Assembly: GCA_947000775.1 (NCBI GenBank)
Contig: CAMQGK010000565.1
Coordinates: 2,120,501-2,184,500 of the forward strand
Direction of reading: 5' to 3'
Origin: Pterois miles
Lineage: Eukaryota; Chordata; Actinopteri; Perciformes; Scorpaenidae
DNA: 64,000 nucleotides
The position numbers and the translations under genes were made by a program. The notes under the pieces were generated by a model. That model saw only the letters and a program-made list of their open reading frames with translations. It was not told where the DNA came from and searched no databases. Of the stretch, positions 23,916-35,530 are shown in pieces. Numbering within the stretch: position 1 is the first letter of the stretch; each line of letters begins with the position of its first letter.

Positions 23916-25390
23916 GCTTGAACCATTAACAAAGTCGATGATGTTACTCACTCTCTTCACTGCCGCTCTTTCTTTCTCTTGCTTCAACACTCACATCCCA
24001 CATACACACACTAAGGGATCTCTAAGAGATCCACTGATCCTTTAAGTTGTGCCAGGAAAACCAAAGAAAATAAGCTGAAAGACGCTCCGCAGAGCTGACG
24101 GAGACTGATAATTTTCTCCACACAGCCACAAAAAATGTTAAGTAATCATGAAGAAAATAAGGATTTAATTGCTTAATGTGACTATAATAGCCCACATAAC
24201 CACACTTGTGTCATTCAGCAGCTGTTTCAGGGCTAATCAGGAACGACTCATTTAAAAAGTGCATAGTAGGTAGATTCAGATATCTACAGTGTTTTATTAA
24301 CATAGTGTCCTGAAGAACCTTCTTCTTAGGTAATCATCATATATACTGTATGTTTTCCCTGACTGAGTTACTTGCTAGTGATTCATTGATTATCAGTTTG
24401 TTCCTGTTGGTAGCTACTCAACATTTTGTGTATCATATTGTTAAGTCTTCTTACCTTGTTTTTGTTAATATCAGTTGTGTGTCGTCTACAATTTGAAAAT
24501 AGCATTTCACAACCACAGCGGTGTTAAATGGCCTGTTTTTGTTCTGTGTCCTTTTCCAGCCCAGATTTGTACCACATGTGACCTACATCTGTCAATAAAT
24601 ATGTTTAACCTTGGAAACGAAAGTCTGATTCCAAATATGCAACATTACCAACACCTTCATCTGTACTTTTTGACCTCTCAGCTGATCCCATCAAGGGCCA
24701 AACACTTACATGGCTCTGTTTTCCATACCAGGAACTTTACATTACTTCCACTGCTAATAGGGACCGTAGGGAGACAGAGGTGAGAGGGAACAGTGGGCTG
24801 TTAGGGGAAGGGTCTGGTGTCATAAAGACCGAATTAAATACATCACATGATTGTATCAAAAATGGGGAGACAAATAATACATTCAAGCGAAGTGAGATCA
24901 TGTTATAAACTGACTTTAAAAAGATCACCAGGAAAAGGGCGGGGAGGGTCATAAACTGTAATAAGACATCACACTCATAAATGCAGGCTGGATGATGATC
25001 TAAACAGAAGCTATGCAAGCGTTTCACACCCAGGATGTAACTCCAGTCACAACAGGACGCCTGCTACACAAGTCATGTGATTTCTCACTAAGTGATTAGG
25101 TTTCACTGAGAAATGTATTCCCTTTCTGCAGTTGTCTGCAGGCAATCATGCATCCATCCCCACGATAGAAATAGTGAGTGCTGATTTCTTCTGACGTTTT
25201 ACTCACATTCTGCACCAGCGGAAGAATCACTGTCTTCTCTAGCAGGTGGAAATAGATTAAAAATGATTTCAGCATCGAATTCCTCACTTAAAGGGGACAA
25301 ATCATAAAAGACTCACTGTTACAGTGCTTGTGCACATACATTTAAGTATCAGGAGTGTCCAGCTCCAGTCTTTTCAAAATAAACTACATA
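23916..25390. other. Intergenic, nothing recognised
   Basis: AT-rich unique-looking sequence. The overlapping 102 aa (plus) and 96 aa (minus) frames at about 24475-25027 lack homology signs. Confidence 0.4.
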
Positions 25391-25835
25391 GTTGGGTTTA
25401 GGAAAAGATCAACTTGGTTAAATTTACACAATAAAACTACTTAGTTAAGTTTAGGAAATGATTGTGGTTTGGCTCAAAATAACTCCGCAAGTGGCGTTAC
25501 TTAAGTACGGAAGTTACAAGACAAATAAATCAACGATGACTTCTAGTTTCACACGGGGTATGAACGCCGATCTTCTGAGAAGCGTTTTCACCCACCCATC
25601 CACCCCAACGTCCTCCCTATGCAGCAATTGTCGCTCTTTACACTTCCTGGCTCAAAATTATGTGGCTTACATATATAATGATTTTGGATATATGCAGTAT
25701 GAGTTACAGTGCATTACTTTTTTGTATGAGGATACGTTGTTGAAAGTCAAGCTGAGCATCGCAAAAAAACACATGTACACAAATCAATGCATACATTTCA
25801 TGACTCTTTCATGAGCTGCAGTGAGAATGGGATGC
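25391..25835 (-). repeat. Dispersed repeat family F, copy 1
   Basis: On the minus strand it reads AAGTAATGCACTGTAACTCA, CCAGGAAGTGTAAAGAGCGA, GCATAGGGAGGACGTTGGGG and GTAACTTCCGTACTTAAGTA. The same order, in the opposite orientation, occurs at 35220-35530, and a short part (CTTAAACCTAACTGAGTAAT) at 47463. The 118 aa frame here and the 76 aa frame at 35128-35358 share the phrase SLCxxCRSL only because they translate the same repeat. Confidence 0.75.
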
Positions 25836-26776
25836 ACATGCAGGCTCATTACAATGCACAACCCCCCATCTGAGTATCCACCTAATGCACAATAACTACC
25901 TTTGCAAAGGTGCACCATATTTTTCTCACAAGCCAATCAGAGCAGACTGGGCTTTTTCAGGAGACAGTGTGAGAAAAATAAGGATTTTTGAACATTAAAG
26001 CATGTATTCATGTTCAAGTATGAACCTGGAAATGAGTATGATATGTCCCCTTTAACACAGTTGATGGAAGCAGACATACAGTATATGTCAGATATATCAG
26101 CTTTTCAGTTTACTTTGTCCCGTTGACAAGAGGAAACGTTTTGATATCAAATGTCAGAAATTCCTATGTGACAGACATTAATCTGCCACCTGATCTATTT
26201 CTGAATCATAATTGAACACTACACAATCACCAGCATCCATTATGTTCATACTAAAGTATGACCAGGAGGTAAAATGCTGACCATTTCACTTTGCAGGGCT
26301 TTGCATTTTCTCGTGTCACATAGAGGACTAATCTGGTAGTGATAAGTGGCACAGGCCATGCCAGAGACAGCTGCCTAGTATTTGGGTTATTAACAGCTGT
26401 GAGCTTTAAGCGGGCAGTGACTCATGAGATTTGATGACAGTCCAGTAGGGGGTCCTTGGATCTTTCTGCGGTCCACTTATAGTACAGTATACACATAACA
26501 TCCTGGAGATGGAGCCATGTATGTGAGGTCATAGGTAAAGACGGTCCGAGCTCTTTTCTTCAGGTTACTTTATAAATGTTATTACTGACCAGGGTTGAGC
26601 ATTAATGCTTTACATGATAATTGGTCACATGTGATTCTGTTTTTATTTCTATCCATGCTGAATACAGAGGATGTGTCTGTGTGGGTTTGGAGAGACATCT
26701 TTGGCACAGCTGTATTGAGTAACCACTGCAATTCAATGAGTAATGTAAACAAGTACTTTTGCAGTTCAGTAATTTG
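25836..26776. other. Intergenic, nothing recognised
   Basis: No coding block or repeat shared with the rest of the window was identified. Confidence 0.4.
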
Positions 26777-27303
26777 TAGGGATGTGACGATTCGTTCAGC
26801 TCACGATATGATTTGATACCTGATATTGAAGATATGACTGAAAAAGCAGCCTTTTATTCAAAGGAGACAAAATGTAAAACAATGCTGTTGTTTGCCCTGT
26901 AGGTCCATTTTTATGTTAACCAGCTATTCCACCATTTAATGTGACTGTATTTAATTGTGTACAGACACCATTTGTGTCTGCTTGTTTTCTTAATTATTTT
27001 TGTGTACTTGTTCGGTTTTAATTTTGAATTATGTCTAAAGTCTCTAACAACAATATCATGCACATCTCTACCAGAACCAGAGTCAGGACAGACTCTAACG
27101 TTGATGGACCTGTCCAGGGTGAACCCCGCATTCGCCCAACGCCAGCTGGGATCAGCTCCAGCCCCCCGCGACCCCTAACGGGACAAGCGGTTGAAGATGG
27201 ATGGATCCCCAAAATATCGCAATACAGTTTTTCTCTTTACAATGCATATTGTCATGTTTTTATACCGCAAAATATCACGGCACGATATATCGTCACACCC
27301 CTA
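26777..27303 (+). mobile_element. hAT-like non-autonomous element with 8-bp target duplication
   Basis: Ends are TAGGGATGTGACGAT (left) and ATCGTCACACCCCTA (right), which form inverted repeats. The flanks are GTAATTTG (26769-26776) and GTAATTAG (27304-27311), 7 of 8 identical, the length typical of hAT elements. No transposase remains. A SINE 3' part is nested inside at about 27105-27207. Confidence 0.75.
27105..27207 (+). mobile_element. SINE 3' fragment nested in the hAT-like element
   Basis: Reads GACCTGTCCAGGGTGAACCC, then CCAGCTGGGATCAGCTCCAG and GACAAGCGGTTGAAGATGGA, the 3' half of the same SINE family seen at 4071 and 13207, here on the plus strand. The tRNA-like head is absent. No clear target duplication was seen. 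Confidence 0.8.
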
Positions 27304-27587
27304 GTAATTAGTAATGTAATTATTTTTATTTTTTAGTATCTTCTTTTGGCAACCATTTCTACAGATCTAGAGACTTATTTTAACATTCTAGGGTAACATA
27401 CCTTTGACAATAATTAAACCAGATTACACAGTATGTGCTGTGATAGACTACTCAACTCAAGAAAATTAAAATTGCTGCTTGCATTATGGAAATTAATGGT
27501 ACGGGCAAAAAATAGCAAAAAAGTCTTAAATTATTATCTGTCTTTCTGAGAGTTAGTTGAGAAAATTGATATTTGTGTGTCTGTACG

Positions 27588-27815
27588 TTAAAGGAGCAGT
27601 GTGTAGGATTTAGTGCCATCTGGCTGTGAAGTGAAGTGAAGTGAATACCCCTGCACTCACCCCTCCCTTTCCAAACATGTCGGAGGACTACGGTGGCCTT
27701 CAGGTAACATAAAAACTAGCAAGTCTCTCTCTAGAGCCAGTGTTTGATCTGTCTGTTCTGTGCTATTGTAGAAACATGGTGTCCGTGAAAGAGGACCTGC
27801 TCCCTATGTAACCCC
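27588..27815 (+). mobile_element. TTAA family B element, right end lost
   Basis: Starts TTAAAGGAGCAGTGTGTAGG and keeps GACTACGGTGGCCTTCAGGT, CTCTAGAGCCAGTGTTTGAT and GAAAGAGGACCTGCTCCCTA before similarity stops. A GTGAA triplication at about 27630-27643 is a small local expansion. Confidence 0.8.
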
Positions 27816-29305
27816 AAAACTCTCAGAAGATGGCTAGGATAGGTCACCTGGCAGTCAGTCTCATGAGAGTTTTCACACAGTTTTCACCAAGTCATCATCT
27901 CTAGATATGCATTTTTTTTAAACAAAGTATACCTGGACTGAAAAGACAAAGAACATTGGGCATCAGATAAAAGAATGCACACTTTAACACCTGATAAAAT
28001 TGTAGTTTTTTTGTATATCGTGGGCATTGTCTTGGCCATGAAGTCACATGTTCTCCTCTTTGAATTTTATAGTGTATGTATATTTTGTATAAACTCAATA
28101 AAGTATTACTAAAGAGTGGAAACAGCTAGCCTGGCTCTGTCACTAATTAATATGTAACTTGTTGACAATTTGTAGTTTTAAGGGGAGAGACTTCTGTGCA
28201 GTCACTTAGTCACTGTTGTTGGCAAAGGACCAGTTACAACACATACTGTAGCTCTGCCTTAAACCACAGATTGATGTTTGTACATACTGTTTGTGTATGG
28301 ATTAAACAAATTTGATACAACATTTTTTTAGTCTGTAGAGAGCAAGGCCAGCCGTTTCTCTCTGTACTCAGCACACTGACAGTGGTATTGATCCTCTAAC
28401 TCTTAGATAGTCATCAAACACAGTGTATTTCCCAAAATGTAACTCTCCGTTGCCTGGCCACTCTCTTTATCTCTCTCTTGCATACATACCAACATATAGT
28501 ATATAAACATGATAGTTCCCTCTCTCACCCCACCAACTTCTCATTTCGATCAGTTTGCATGGGTCAGGGTTAACATGTGATGTTTAGATATCTCAGAGCT
28601 CAGGGGGGATTACTTTAGTCCACTAGCTTCTAACTCGATGGCTTCATGCCTTGAGATGACACCCATTCTGCTTATATATACGACACACACACACATACAC
28701 ACATACTTAAATTTCCTGTTCCCTTGCCCCATCGTTTGGCATCAACGGTGGAAAGGGTCAGTTTTCAGACCAGCACCTGACAACCAAATGCTGATTGTAT
28801 GCACGCACTTTTTGCATGTAACCAAGCTTTGCATTTGTCCAAAAGTGCTCAGACGCGTCGTGTACTTTAATAATTGTCCTGTGATTTCCCATGTGTTTGA
28901 AAAGAAGAGAAGAAATTGGAGGATAAAGTTATAAATCCCCAAAGGCCACAGACAGGACAACTGCTGCACTATTTGTGACCAGCGACCAAATATAACAGTG
29001 AGGTCACATGGGGGTGGAAATAGATAATACCACCCAATGGGAGTTTGGCGTGAGGGTTCTCTACTCCCATCATGGATGCCCAGAAGACAAGCTTGACTGG
29101 AGAAAATCTGTGATTGCTTTCTGGGTTACTTGTGGGGCAGATTAAGGTTGCAATGTTGTCAAGACAACTGTCACCTTGACTGTGAAATGTGAGTATGCTG
29201 CAGCATTTGTTTGGCAAGGTGTCAACTCGTACTGTCTATCTGTACTATCTCTACTGGTCAAAACAGTTGCTCAAGTATTTTTTCAATTATGTTTATTTCT
29301 TTCAG
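27816..29305. other. Intergenic, nothing recognised
   Basis: Contains a short CA-rich stretch near 28684-28702 and no supported gene. I searched for an immunoglobulin V-set exon upstream of the exon-like block at 29306 (a DxGxYxC motif on the plus strand) and did not find one. Confidence 0.4.
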
Positions 29306-29433
29306 TTCCTCCTAAAAGCCTAAATGGTTCCCAGTGCATGGTTGGAGGAAAACTTGTGGTCTCCATGTGCATTAGTTGGGGGAATCCCCTGCCACTGATC
29401 ACCTGGCCTTTGGCTTCTCTCACAGATTTCTCG
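29306..29433 (+). CDS. Exon-like immunoglobulin C2 half-domain, gene unassigned
   Basis: A 128-nt block sits between an acceptor (TTTATTTCTTTCAG) and a donor (TCG/GTAAGG). It starts in phase 1 (G|TT, giving V) and ends in phase 0. The translation VPPKSLNGSQCMVGGKLVVS, then MCISWGNPLPLITW, follows the pattern VPP...C..G..V...C....G.P.P..TW of the membrane-proximal Ig domain of CTX-type adhesion proteins (VSIG/CXADR-like), whose C2 domain is encoded in two exons. No partner exons (V-set, second C2 half, transmembrane) were found nearby, so it may be a relic or part of a spread-out gene. The exact family is not identified. Confidence 0.35.
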
Positions 29434-30144
29434 GTAAGGTTTGAGGGAAAACCAGCTGTACAGTCACTATAGCCAAACTCAAATCCCCCTAAACTGAAAT
29501 GAACTGAATTAAGTTTTTGTTGTTCTTTTGTATATCACACACCAGCTATGTAGCTTTTATTTTCGACAACTATATAATACATGGATGAATTACAAGAAGT
29601 AGCACTTCCTCCAGTGACAAAAGATTACCAGCATGAGAAATGGAAAGATGTATTTATCATGATAATGACTGTTTGAGGCCACCAGTTATGCATGGGGCAT
29701 GGCAGATCATCTGTAGGCTTTAACAGTGTCAGTCTGTCTAAAGCAGGGCTCATCCTTTTACACACCCACTGAGCTCACTGCTATTCTATTCTAATCTTTT
29801 CGCCTCATTTCATTCCCTTAGAGCAGGATTAGGGCCTTGTAGCACAAAGGTGCTGTGCACACATGCTATTTTTTTGTCTCTTGGTGAAGACCAAACAGTT
29901 ATTTTAGAATCACATCCTGTCTTTAACCTGAAGCCTTAACGCAATAGTTCCACATTTTGGGAAATTATTCAGTGTTAGATGACATGGTGGGTACCACAAT
30001 CATGTCTGTACGATAAATATGAAGCTACAGCCAGCAGCTGATTATCTTATCTTAGCATAAAGACTGCAAATAGAGGGAAACTGCTAGTCTGGCTCTGTCC
30101 AAAGGTAACAAAATCTGCCCACCAGTATTTACAAAGCTCACAAT
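29434..30144. other. Intergenic, nothing recognised
   Basis: Unique-looking sequence. The expected second half of a C2 Ig domain (ending Y-x-C) was not found here on the plus strand. Confidence 0.4.
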
Positions 30145-30641
30145 TTAAAGGACCACTGTGTCAGATTTAGGGGGAAGAATGGAAAACGATATTCATTATC
30201 ATGTCTTCATTAGTGTTATTATCACCTGAAACTATGAATTGTTGCGTTTTCCTTAGCTTAGAATGAACCCTTCATATCTAAATATAGGAGGCAGGTCCCC
30301 TTCCACAGAGGCTACCATGCTGGATCCATAGACTGTATTTAAGAAGTGGACGTAGTCACCCTGATGTCACCCATTGGTTTGTGGACTGCTATTTGGAAAC
30401 CTTGAGTTTGGCATTTTGGCCTTTGTCATCTTGTTTTTTGCAACCAGAAGTGACACGAGAGGGTGGAGCTAAGTACAACTGAACTGAAAATTTTTATGCG
30501 CTCACCAAAATGTTACAGTTGACTTTCATGAACTGAAAACACACAAAGGGTTAAAGTCGTAGAGACGGGGTGAAATCAGTCGGCTGCAATCTTCAACCTC
30601 ACCACTAGATGCTATGAAATCCTACACTACTGGTCCTTTAA
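30145..30641 (-). mobile_element. TTAA family B element carrying a nested family C piece
   Basis: The outer ends TTAAAGGACCACTGTGTCAG (left) and CCTACACTACTGGTCCTTTAA (right, 30621-30641) are the inverted repeats of family B. The left part runs to CCACAGAGGCTACCATGCTG at about 30325 and the element resumes at about 30571 with GTCGGCTGCAATCTTCAACC. Between them is a shortened copy of family C (30328-30570), beginning ATAGACTGTATTTAAGAAGT. The family C insertion is therefore younger than this family B copy. Confidence 0.75.
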
Positions 30642-30889
30642 CTTAACCTTATGTTATATCTTTTCTGCACAAAAAATGAAAAAAACTCCTACTATTGCTT
30701 TATCAATAAACATAATGTTATCTCCCTTTCCTTACTTTATGCCTATTCCCAATTAGACCACTATAATCCCAGTATAAATTTTAGCCCTAAAAATAAGCAA
30801 AAAAAGTTTCCCCACGTGGTCCACTTCCTTTTATTGTTCATTTGGACAGTACATAATAGTAGTGTATAGTTTTGTTGCTCTGGCTTTAC
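30642..30889. other. Intergenic, nothing recognised
   Basis: AT-rich sequence between two element relics. Confidence 0.4.
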
Positions 30890-30972
30890 CTGTTTGGCAC
30901 GGAGAGGAGGTTTGTGATTTGTGATTTGGGCTATACAAATAAAACTGACTTGACTTGACTTGACTTGACTTG
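30890..30972 (+). repeat. LINE 3' tail with (TGACT)n microsatellite
   Basis: The sequence GATTTGGGCTATACAAATAA followed by AACTGACTTGACTTGACTTG is the characteristic 3' terminus of fish L2-type LINEs, ending in a pentanucleotide repeat. No ORF2 remains. Confidence 0.6.
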
Positions 30973-31564
30973 GTCCTTACAAAGATATACACACAGACAG
31001 ACACACAGAAAACCACACTGTGTTCAATCTCTGCTCGAGCGGACTGTCAAAGGAGGGTTTCAGTGTGCCAGGGTGTCCCTTGATGAAGACCTGGTTCTCC
31101 CAGACTGAAAGATGGCAGCTCTCAGAGAGTCCAGGGAACTTTCAGCCGCAGATAACCTGGCCTAAGAGATACTACGACATCTAAAATTAGTGTTGTCAGA
31201 ACGCTCCATGATAAGCAAGTTTGAGATTTCACACTGCACACTGGTAGTCACTTTGTTCCAGTCCTACTGTTGCTGTGTGAATACAGTGTGTGAGTGAGCA
31301 ATAAGAGAGACACACAACAGAACACAGCAACTGGAAGAATATAGGCAATATTGTGTCTCTGTGTGTCTGTTATGTGTTTATAGTGTTTAATGGCATGAAA
31401 AAATCCTGTGAAACTGTGAACATGAGGGACCATACAGTACGTAATTCAAACTTTAACTCAAACACACTGTTTTGCGAAAATCTGCATTATAATCTAATTT
31501 TTGATGTTTTTTTTTTTAAACTAGATATTTCAAGCAGTGTATAACTTTCAACTAAAAATTTAGC
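30973..31564. other. Intergenic, nothing recognised
   Basis: No supported feature. Short chance frames only, with a T homopolymer near 31508-31518. Confidence 0.4.
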
Positions 31565-32154
31565 TTAAAGCTGAAGTAGGTGAGATTGGACCAAATATGA
31601 TTTAAAAAAGTTATTTATAAGTGGTGCTCCTAACGGCATCTGCATGATTTCACAGATCAGAGGAAAAAAACCAGTCAGAGCTGACCTGGAGTCTGCCGGC
31701 CAGCTGCCATCTATGAGAGCCAGCCGTCAGTCACTCTCAAACTCCAATTAAACGGTCAAACTAGGCAGCGCTGATCAAATATGAATCGACATGCAGTTAT
31801 TGTAATGTCTATTTCTCTCCTCAAATCTTTTCATAACCATCTTGTAGTGTACTGTTTAGCTGTAAAATGAGAAAGCTTGTGACCCGGCAGCTATGTTGAG
31901 ATCAGTTGAGGAAATACCAAGCACCGCCCATGTGGCCAGAACACAGCGAATAGGAGCGCTCTCTCTCTGAAATGACCTGTGATTGGTCAAAGTCTTCCGT
32001 CACTGCCTAGATATTTTAAAGCCTGTAAACAGAGCCATGAGGACATTCAAAAGTCTAGTACTCTCTCAGAACACTTGAATTACAATATGCTGAAAAGTTA
32101 TTATGGATTTTTTGCCAAATGATACCAAAAGAACGTTGCCTACTGAAGCTTTAA
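31565..32154 (-). mobile_element. TIR element family D, copy 1
   Basis: The 590-bp block has ends TTAAAGCTGAAGTAGG (left) and CCTACTGAAGCTTTAA (right), inverted repeats of 16 bp. The interior on the minus strand reads TTCAGCATATTGTAATTCAA, GACCAATCACAGGTCATTTC and ACATAGCTGCCGGGTCACAA. The same element lies on the plus strand at about 54406-55050. No transposase; a non-autonomous DNA transposon. Confidence 0.85.
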
Positions 32155-33160
32155 GGCTAAAAGAACAATAGCAATCCATCTATCCAGCCATTTATTTTAA
32201 AGAAAGAAAAAACTTTAGTTAAGGTGTCAAATTCAAAGAAACAGTCACCATATGATCGTAGTATCTGTGGTGGAACTGTAGCAACAACTTGCCTCAAAAC
32301 TGTAAACGTGGATCGATGGTACAAATACTTCTTTTGAATAGACTGTGTGTGTGGACCGTTAGCAAGCTCATTCGCTCAGAGAGCTTCACTTTCCTTTTTC
32401 AATAACTTCTTATTGTCCAAAATGTGGTGCAATTGTGGAATAAAAAAAAGCCAGGGGGAAGTAGAAGCCGTCCCTACATCACCAAGCTTCTGGCCCGAGT
32501 TTTCTGCAGATGAGTAAATATCTCTTTGTGGTGTGGCCACCATTTTAGATGGATATCTGAGTAATGGTGCCTTGTCATGCTATTGAATAGGTGACTATTT
32601 CCACGCAATAGACCTTTTTTCACAGCAGACATTTTTGCAGGAAACGGAAGACGTACAGGTGGAACTAATAACATTAACAATGTCCCAGTGAGCCATGAAA
32701 GTGTGACATTGAGCCACCATGCTCAATACCAGGGCCATGAAACTGAGGCAAATAAATGGAGTTCAGGCATCCTTACTTTTATTATATAGGCTACACTTGT
32801 GCTTTTCGTATTGTGACATGTCAAAATGTCCTCAGTGGAAAAGGGCCTATCTGTTGTTACACTTGCAGTGTTTTCATTATTCACGTTTATGGATAGATAG
32901 CAGCAATTGTGGCAAGAAGGATTACAGTGGAAAAAACATCTGGTGTTACTGAAATGGTAAGATTAGTGTGTTTAATAGATGGCACATTTGCTAGATGTTG
33001 TTACACTATTAAGCCCCTTACCCAATAGAGAAAAAACACCTGGATTTTGTCTTTAGTCATTCCCAGGACAAATAACTTATAAAGTTAACTAAAAATAAAA
33101 GAATAAAATCAACAGTGATTTGGACGATTATCATAATTTACTTGTGCACAAAATATACAA
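32155..33160. other. Intergenic, nothing recognised
   Basis: No coding block or shared repeat identified. Confidence 0.4.
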
Positions 33161-33735
33161 TAACTTTGCCCTCTTCAAAGCCACCAGACTCCATTCAGAC
33201 AACAGTGTTTTTAGCTCGCTGATCATCAAAACATGCTTCAATCAAGCTTGACAAAATAAATCTCATTAAAATCCTGTTAGTCTTTCCACTGTTCCAACAA
33301 TCACCTGCTCTGGTTTGGTGGAAATGAAACTTTAATTCACCAAGTGAGATGTGAAAAGGAACAGCCAATATATGCGCTCCTCAAAGCTACCATACTCCAT
33401 TGACCGAAACATCAGTTTTACCTTGTAAAACACGCTTCATTCAAATTTGACAGAAGCGACATAATAGTCATCAAAACCGTCTTGGTCTTTCCACTGTTCC
33501 AACAATCACCAACTCTGGTTTGGTTTAAATAAAACCCTAATTCACCGAGTGAGATGTGAAAAGAAACAGCCAATGTACTGTATGCCCTCCTGAAAGCTAC
33601 CAGACTCCATTGATGGAAACATTCATTTTACCTTGTAAAACACACTTCATTCAAACTTGACAGAAGAAAAATAATAGTCACTAAAACCATCTTGGTCTTT
33701 CCACTGTTCCAACAATCACCAACTCTGGTTTGAGA
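33160..33735 (+). repeat. Tandem repeat, unit about 205-210 bp, nearly three copies
   Basis: The phrase TCTTTCCACTGTTCCAACAA recurs with its CCACTG at 33286, 33491 and 33701, and GAGATGTGAAAAGAAACAGC recurs between. Each unit also contains CTACCAGACTCCATTGA and AAACACGCTTCATTCAAA variants. The third copy is cut short after ACTCTGGTTTGAGAG. Divergence increases toward the first copy, and the second and third are most alike. Confidence 0.85.
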
Positions 33736-35219
33736 GTTTGAAAGAGAGACTGAATACAAGGAACAGATATATAGATATAAAAAGGTAACCGCTAACATTT
33801 TTACTGTTTACAAACTTTGTTTTCCGGCATGTACAATGTGACACACCAGAAAAATGGTCCACTGTTAACTGGAAAGGAGCCTATTGGCTATTTTTAGTGT
33901 GTTTTCCATGTTTAAAAAACAGCATGTACATGCTAATTTTTTGGAAAAAAGTTAGACAACCTCAAGGCTTTTCTTTCAACCTGCGTCACAACAACCTTTG
34001 AATCAGAGGTCTTTTCTGCTCTTTGTTTCCTCTCTTAAATACTGAGACTACCTGCAGCCAACAGGAAATGGGTGCAACACCTGGCAATCAGCTGTCCGCT
34101 TTTACCTTATCTTGAGATACTGTATATGTAGACAGCCAGTCTATGTAGCTTATTTATTCATGTTATCTGTATGTTTGTCTGTGTATGTGCATGCATGCGT
34201 TTTGTCTCGTGCAACAACGTCAAATCTGACGCCAGATTGTTATTTGAGGCTACTATCCTATACACAGCTTCAAAAAATCCTGTATCCACACATCTAATCT
34301 TGATTAAACAGAACCACAAGATTTCAATTCTCCACGCATTCATTTGGAGTCAGCTGTATCAAGTAGTCCCGTGATTTGATAACAGATATGATATGCAAAA
34401 ACCAAACAGAATATGAAGCTTGTGCAAGAGAGAGTAGATGCACATTTTGGTAATAAGAACCATTTTTCCCTTTCCAGATCACAAATACGTAATCCAGAAC
34501 AGGCACTGGGAATTGACAGTTTGAAAAGGAATACATTTTATGATGAGAAATCCATCACTCATAACAACCTCCAATAGGACACAGTGTTCAGCAGTATGCA
34601 TGAGCTATGACCTTTGGCAGGTTCATGGCATCAGAGACTCATGAGAAAAGGTTCAGCCACCTCCATCCACTATCCAACCAAAGGAGAAAAAAAAAAAAAA
34701 ATCATAGGCCTGTTTCAAATCCCAAACTGTGTAAATCCTGTGGCAGGAGTCCATGAAGCAGTCCTGGGGAAGGAGGACAGTGTTTGGGGGATTAGCCCCA
34801 GTCCAGGTGGTCTTCATTTAGCCCCCTACCCCCATGAGGGGGCTGGGAGCTGCTGTAAGAGCTCAGCACATGGCCGTCACAGCTTCCACCCGGTTTTGAT
34901 CGCCCATCCATCCACCTCGGCTCTGTTTTTTATATACACTTCAGCGAGATCCACCTGAGCGCTGCAGCTTGTGAAACACTGCTGGGTCTTTATTCAGCCT
35001 GATAGGGTCCACGATGGACTGCATGTTTTGTCATGTCACCTCTTTTTTGCAGCTGCGCTATCAGATTATTACTGAAAAATTAGAATGATTGATGTAGAAA
35101 AGCACAGCAAACTTGGTGGCATAGATACTACAATTGCTTGGCAAGTAAACTGACATGCTTGTATCTTTTGTTGGAGGCTATTGCGGCCTGGCAGGTTGTT
35201 CTCATACACTGTTCGTAGC
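33736..35219. other. Intergenic, nothing recognised
   Basis: Contains an A-rich tract near 34687-34700. The 114 aa plus-strand frame at 34614-34958 has no domain or splice support. Confidence 0.4.
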
Positions 35220-35530
35220 TATACCTATGAAAGGTAATGCACTGTGATTTGTATATATCCCACAAAATTAATTTGTAATCCATGTAATGGTGAACCAGGA
35301 AGTATAAAGAGCGACAAACGCCACATAGGGAGGATGTTGAAGTGGATGGGTAGGACAAAAAAATACCAGATTTTCACGCAGGAGACTGGTGTCCATATCC
35401 TGCATGAAACCAAATGTCAACGTTGATTAATTTGTCATGTAACTTCCCTAGTTATGCCACTTCCGGAGTTATTTTAACCAAAACCATGATTTCTTCCTAG
35501 GCCTAACTAAGTAGATTTGTTACCTAAACC
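35220..35530 (+). repeat. Dispersed repeat family F, copy 2 (opposite orientation to copy 1)
   Basis: Reads GGTAATGCACTGTGATTTGT, CCAGGAAGTATAAAGAGCGA, CACATAGGGAGGATGTTGAA and GTAACTTCCCTAGTTATGCC, matching the minus strand of 25391-25835 in the same order. Confidence 0.75.

Noticed and set aside
33160..33735. CRISPR-like array
   Set aside because: Long 205-210 bp units in a vertebrate genome. No short repeats with unique spacers and no cas genes.
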